Positions 5,401-7,032 of a stretch of 7,032 nt of DNA are shown here, piece after piece (the first letter of the stretch is position 1; the number at the start of each line of letters is the position of its first letter). The stretch covers positions 1 to 7,032 of the forward strand of contig JAUXIP010000105.1 of the NCBI GenBank assembly GCA_030620935.1, in the 5' to 3' direction. Source of the stretch: Deltaproteobacteria bacterium (GTDB taxonomy: Bacteria; Desulfobacterota_B; Binatia; UBA9968). The notes under the pieces were generated by a model, which saw nothing but the letters and a program-made list of their open reading frames with translations, was not told the DNA's origin and made no database searches. A program made the translations under genes and the position numbers.

Positions 5401-5842
5401 AAAGAGAAGAGGAACTCACGAGCGCTTGACAGGGGGTCGGTGCGAGATCCGCTAAAGTCGTATGGGTAAAAACCTCCATGACCTTCCGCTGAATCTCGTT
5501 CCATACCCCCAACATCGTACATCGAGAAAGATGGTCACATCTTAGATGCTGATCCATACAGATGTTGACGGCGATAGGCCCTGCCAACGCCTCGATGACG
5601 TCCTGAAACGAAATCTCGCTGGGCGGCCGAGCCAGGCTGTAGCCGCCATACGGACCCCGTTTTGACCGGACCAACCCGCCATGAATTAAATCGCGCACGA
5701 TCTTTTCTAGAAATTTTTTAGGGACACTTTGACGTTTTGCAATCTCCGTCAGTGAGCAGCTCCTCCCTGGATTCTGATTAGAAAGATAAATCACAGCCCG
5801 CAGACCGTAATCGACCCTTCGGGGTATTTGCATAAGACCCAT
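5387..5842 (-). CDS. Rrf2-family transcriptional regulator with three cluster-type cysteines (IscR-like)
   Basis: Rrf2 proteins are small dimeric winged-helix regulators, many of which carry an iron-sulfur cluster that senses iron-sulfur status, nitric oxide or redox state. The 151-residue length is typical. The N-terminus IPRRVDYGLRAVIYLS (6-21), the recognition region IAKRQSVPKKFLEKIVRDL (34-52) and the wing SKRGPYGGYSLARPP (60-74) match the family closely. Three cysteines at 95, 102 and 108 (C-x6-C-x5-C) lie where IscR and NsrR hold their cluster, and Cys29 is extra. The spacing differs by one from the C-x5-C-x5-C of E. coli IscR. The start ATG lies 5 nt after the nifS stop, with AAGGAGG (5851-5857) inside the last nifS codons, so the two are translationally coupled. 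An iron-sulfur sensor controlling its own nifS operon is the likely role. The ligand and targets are not proven by sequence. Confidence 0.9.
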   Translation of the reverse strand: MGLMQIPRRVDYGLRAVIYLSNQNPGRSCSLTEIAKRQSVPKKFLEKIVRDLIHGGLVRSKRGPYGGYSLARPPSEISFQDVIEALAGPIAVNICMDQHLRCDHLSRCTMLGVWNEIQRKVMEVFTHTTLADLAPTPCQALVSSSSLSSAA

Positions 5843-5847
5843 AGCGT

Positions 5848-7032
5848 TTACCTCCTTGCCCCGATTCTGTCTGCCGTTCTGTAATCATTGCCCTTGGGTT
5901 TCTCTCTTTCACCCAGCCGACCTAGGGCGGAGAGCCCACGTAGTCGTTGGACGATCAAAGGCGCCTTTTGGCTTACAAAACGGACCTCTTCTTCAGTGTT
6001 ATATCGGCTCAAGCTGAACCGCACGGCCCCCTGAATCCAGTTGGACGATACCCCCATGGCACGAAGCACATGAGACGGCTCTACCGACCCCGCAGTGCAC
6101 GCAGAACCGGTCGAGGCACAAATTCCATACTGGTCTAAAAGCACAAGCACCGCCTCCCCATCGAGAAACTCGAAACTTACGTTTAAAGTATTGGGGAGAC
6201 GCCTTTGCCGATGGCCGTTAACCCGGCAACCGAGACATGAGTCGAGCAGGGACTGCTCGAGTTGATCGCGCAGCTTCTTTATCTGCTCCGCTTCTTCCGC
6301 GAGGTTCCCCAAGGCCAACTTGGCTGCTTTTGCCATCCCTACGATCCCTGCCACATTTTCGGTCCCGCCTCTGCGGTTCCGCTCCTGATGGCCGCCGATC
6401 AGCAAGGGATGAAACGTTATCCCCCTTCTTACGTAAAGGGCCCCTATCCCCTTAGGCCCGTGAAACTTGTGAGCCGATATCGTCAACAGATCGATCGGGC
6501 TCTTCTGCAGATTCAAAGGCACCTTGCCAGCTGCCTGGACCGCGTCTACGTGGAAAGGGATTCCCCTGGCCTTAACGATCTCTCCAATGGCATCGATGGG
6601 AAAGATAACGCCGGTCTCGTTGTTGGCATACATGACCGAGACCAGAGCCGTATCTTCACTTAGAGAACCCTTGAGCTCGTCCAAGTCGAGCATTCCGTCT
6701 TCATCGACGCCGAGCCACGTTATCCGGTACCCCTTTTTCTCCAAATGCTGGCACAGAGCCGTGACCGCCGGGTGCTCCACTTGGGTGGTTACGATATGAC
6801 GCTTCTCCGGACGCGCCTCGAGCATGTCCCGAATGGCCGCGTTGTCTCCCTCAGTCCCGCAACTCGTAAAAACAATCTCGATCGGATCAGATGCTCCTAA
6901 GAATTCTGCTGTCTGTTCTCGGGCTTCTTGAATCTTCCGGCCGACTCGACTCCCAAAACGATGGATGCTCGACGGATTCCCATAAAACTCCGTCAAATAA
7001 GGCTGCATGGCCTCGATTGCCTCCGGGGCAAG
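5848..7032 (-). CDS. nifS: Cysteine desulfurase, NifS/IscS type (5' end outside the window)
   Basis: This PLP enzyme takes sulfur from cysteine as a protein-bound persulfide and passes it to iron-sulfur cluster scaffolds or tRNA thiolation. The reading frame stays open to the window edge. The codons before the internal Met at 7008 read LAPEAIEA, which fits the usual opening of the family, so perhaps 10-15 N-terminal residues are missing. Counting from that Met: phosphate-binding TSCGTEGDN at 48-56, the ring-stacking His79 (VEHPAV), HVDAVQAAGK with Asp155 and Gln158, and the PLP lysine in SAHKFHGPKG (Lys181). RGGTEN follows at 213-218, then the catalytic cysteine in GSACTAGSVEPSHVLRAMG (Cys304). 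All key residues are present. The short loop after the cysteine marks a group I (NifS/IscS) enzyme rather than SufS. The C-terminus has about 27 residues past the usual end. No nifU or iscU is visible downstream, where an Rrf2 gene follows instead. Confidence 0.93.
   Translation of the reverse strand, partial: LAPEAIEAMQPYLTEFYGNPSSIHRFGSRVGRKIQEAREQTAEFLGASDPIEIVFTSCGTEGDNAAIRDMLEARPEKRHIVTTQVEHPAVTALCQHLEKKGYRITWLGVDEDGMLDLDELKGSLSEDTALVSVMYANNETGVIFPIDAIGEIVKARGIPFHVDAVQAAGKVPLNLQKSPIDLLTISAHKFHGPKGIGALYVRRGITFHPLLIGGHQERNRRGGTENVAGIVGMAKAAKLALGNLAEEAEQIKKLRDQLEQSLLDSCLGCRVNGHRQRRLPNTLNVSFEFLDGEAVLVLLDQYGICASTGSACTAGSVEPSHVLRAMGVSSNWIQGAVRFSLSRYNTEEEVRFVSQKAPLIVQRLRGLSALGRLGEREKPKGNDYRTADRIGARR
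5851..5857 (-). promoter_or_regulatory. Ribosome binding site of the Rrf2 gene inside the 3' end of nifS
   Basis: On the minus strand this reads AAGGAGG, 8 nt before the Rrf2 ATG (5842..5840). It overlaps the last two nifS sense codons before its TAA (5850..5848), so ribosomes finishing nifS would sit on the start region of the regulator gene. Confidence 0.8.

Noticed and set aside
1..7032. Search for a mobile element, CRISPR array, toxin-antitoxin pair, tRNA or riboswitch
   Set aside because: Reading both strands showed no transposase or integrase motifs, no regularly spaced repeats, no tRNA-like fold and no riboswitch core I could recognise. Profile searches would be needed to exclude weak cases.

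Overview
The window is 7,032 bases of ordinary-looking chromosome from a Gram-negative bacterium. All eight recognisable genes lie on the minus strand and read from high to low coordinates. A lipid A-type acyltransferase and an M48 lipoprotein protease point to an outer membrane. The gene mix (NifS-type cysteine desulfurase beside an Rrf2 regulator, a stand-alone GlcD-type oxidase, and a C4 zinc-ribbon coiled-coil gene next to RNase HI) resembles Desulfobacterota, Nitrospirota or NC10-like genomes. That placement is a guess from gene style, not a measurement. I saw no rRNA, tRNA, CRISPR array, transposase or phage gene.

In order of transcription, block 1 (7032 to 4880) holds nifS (its 5' end is cut by the window edge), an Rrf2-family regulator whose ribosome binding site lies in the last codons of nifS, and a small uncharacterised protein with a helix-turn-helix-like segment. 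A strong intrinsic terminator (4815-4860) closes this block. Block 2 (4767 to 1041) starts at a probable promoter (4780-4809). It holds an LpxL/HtrB-type acyltransferase, a GlcD-like FAD oxidoreductase and an M48 zinc metalloprotease lipoprotein, and it ends before a terminator at 857-888. Block 3 (837 to 1) holds the zinc-ribbon coiled-coil protein and, 3 nt further on, the first 35 codons of an RNase HI-family gene.

Block 1 looks like iron-sulfur or sulfur supply plus a cluster-sensing repressor. Block 2 mixes envelope functions (acyltransferase, outer-membrane-type protease) with a hydroxyacid oxidase, with no obvious shared pathway. Block 3 is a nucleic-acid-type pair. The least explained part is the gap of about 200 bases in front of the zinc-ribbon gene. 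It holds a promoter-like sequence, two consecutive hairpins (the second a textbook terminator) and a 45-codon open frame running through both into the next gene. I found no clear new defence or mobile system. The findings are modest leads in a largely ordinary region.
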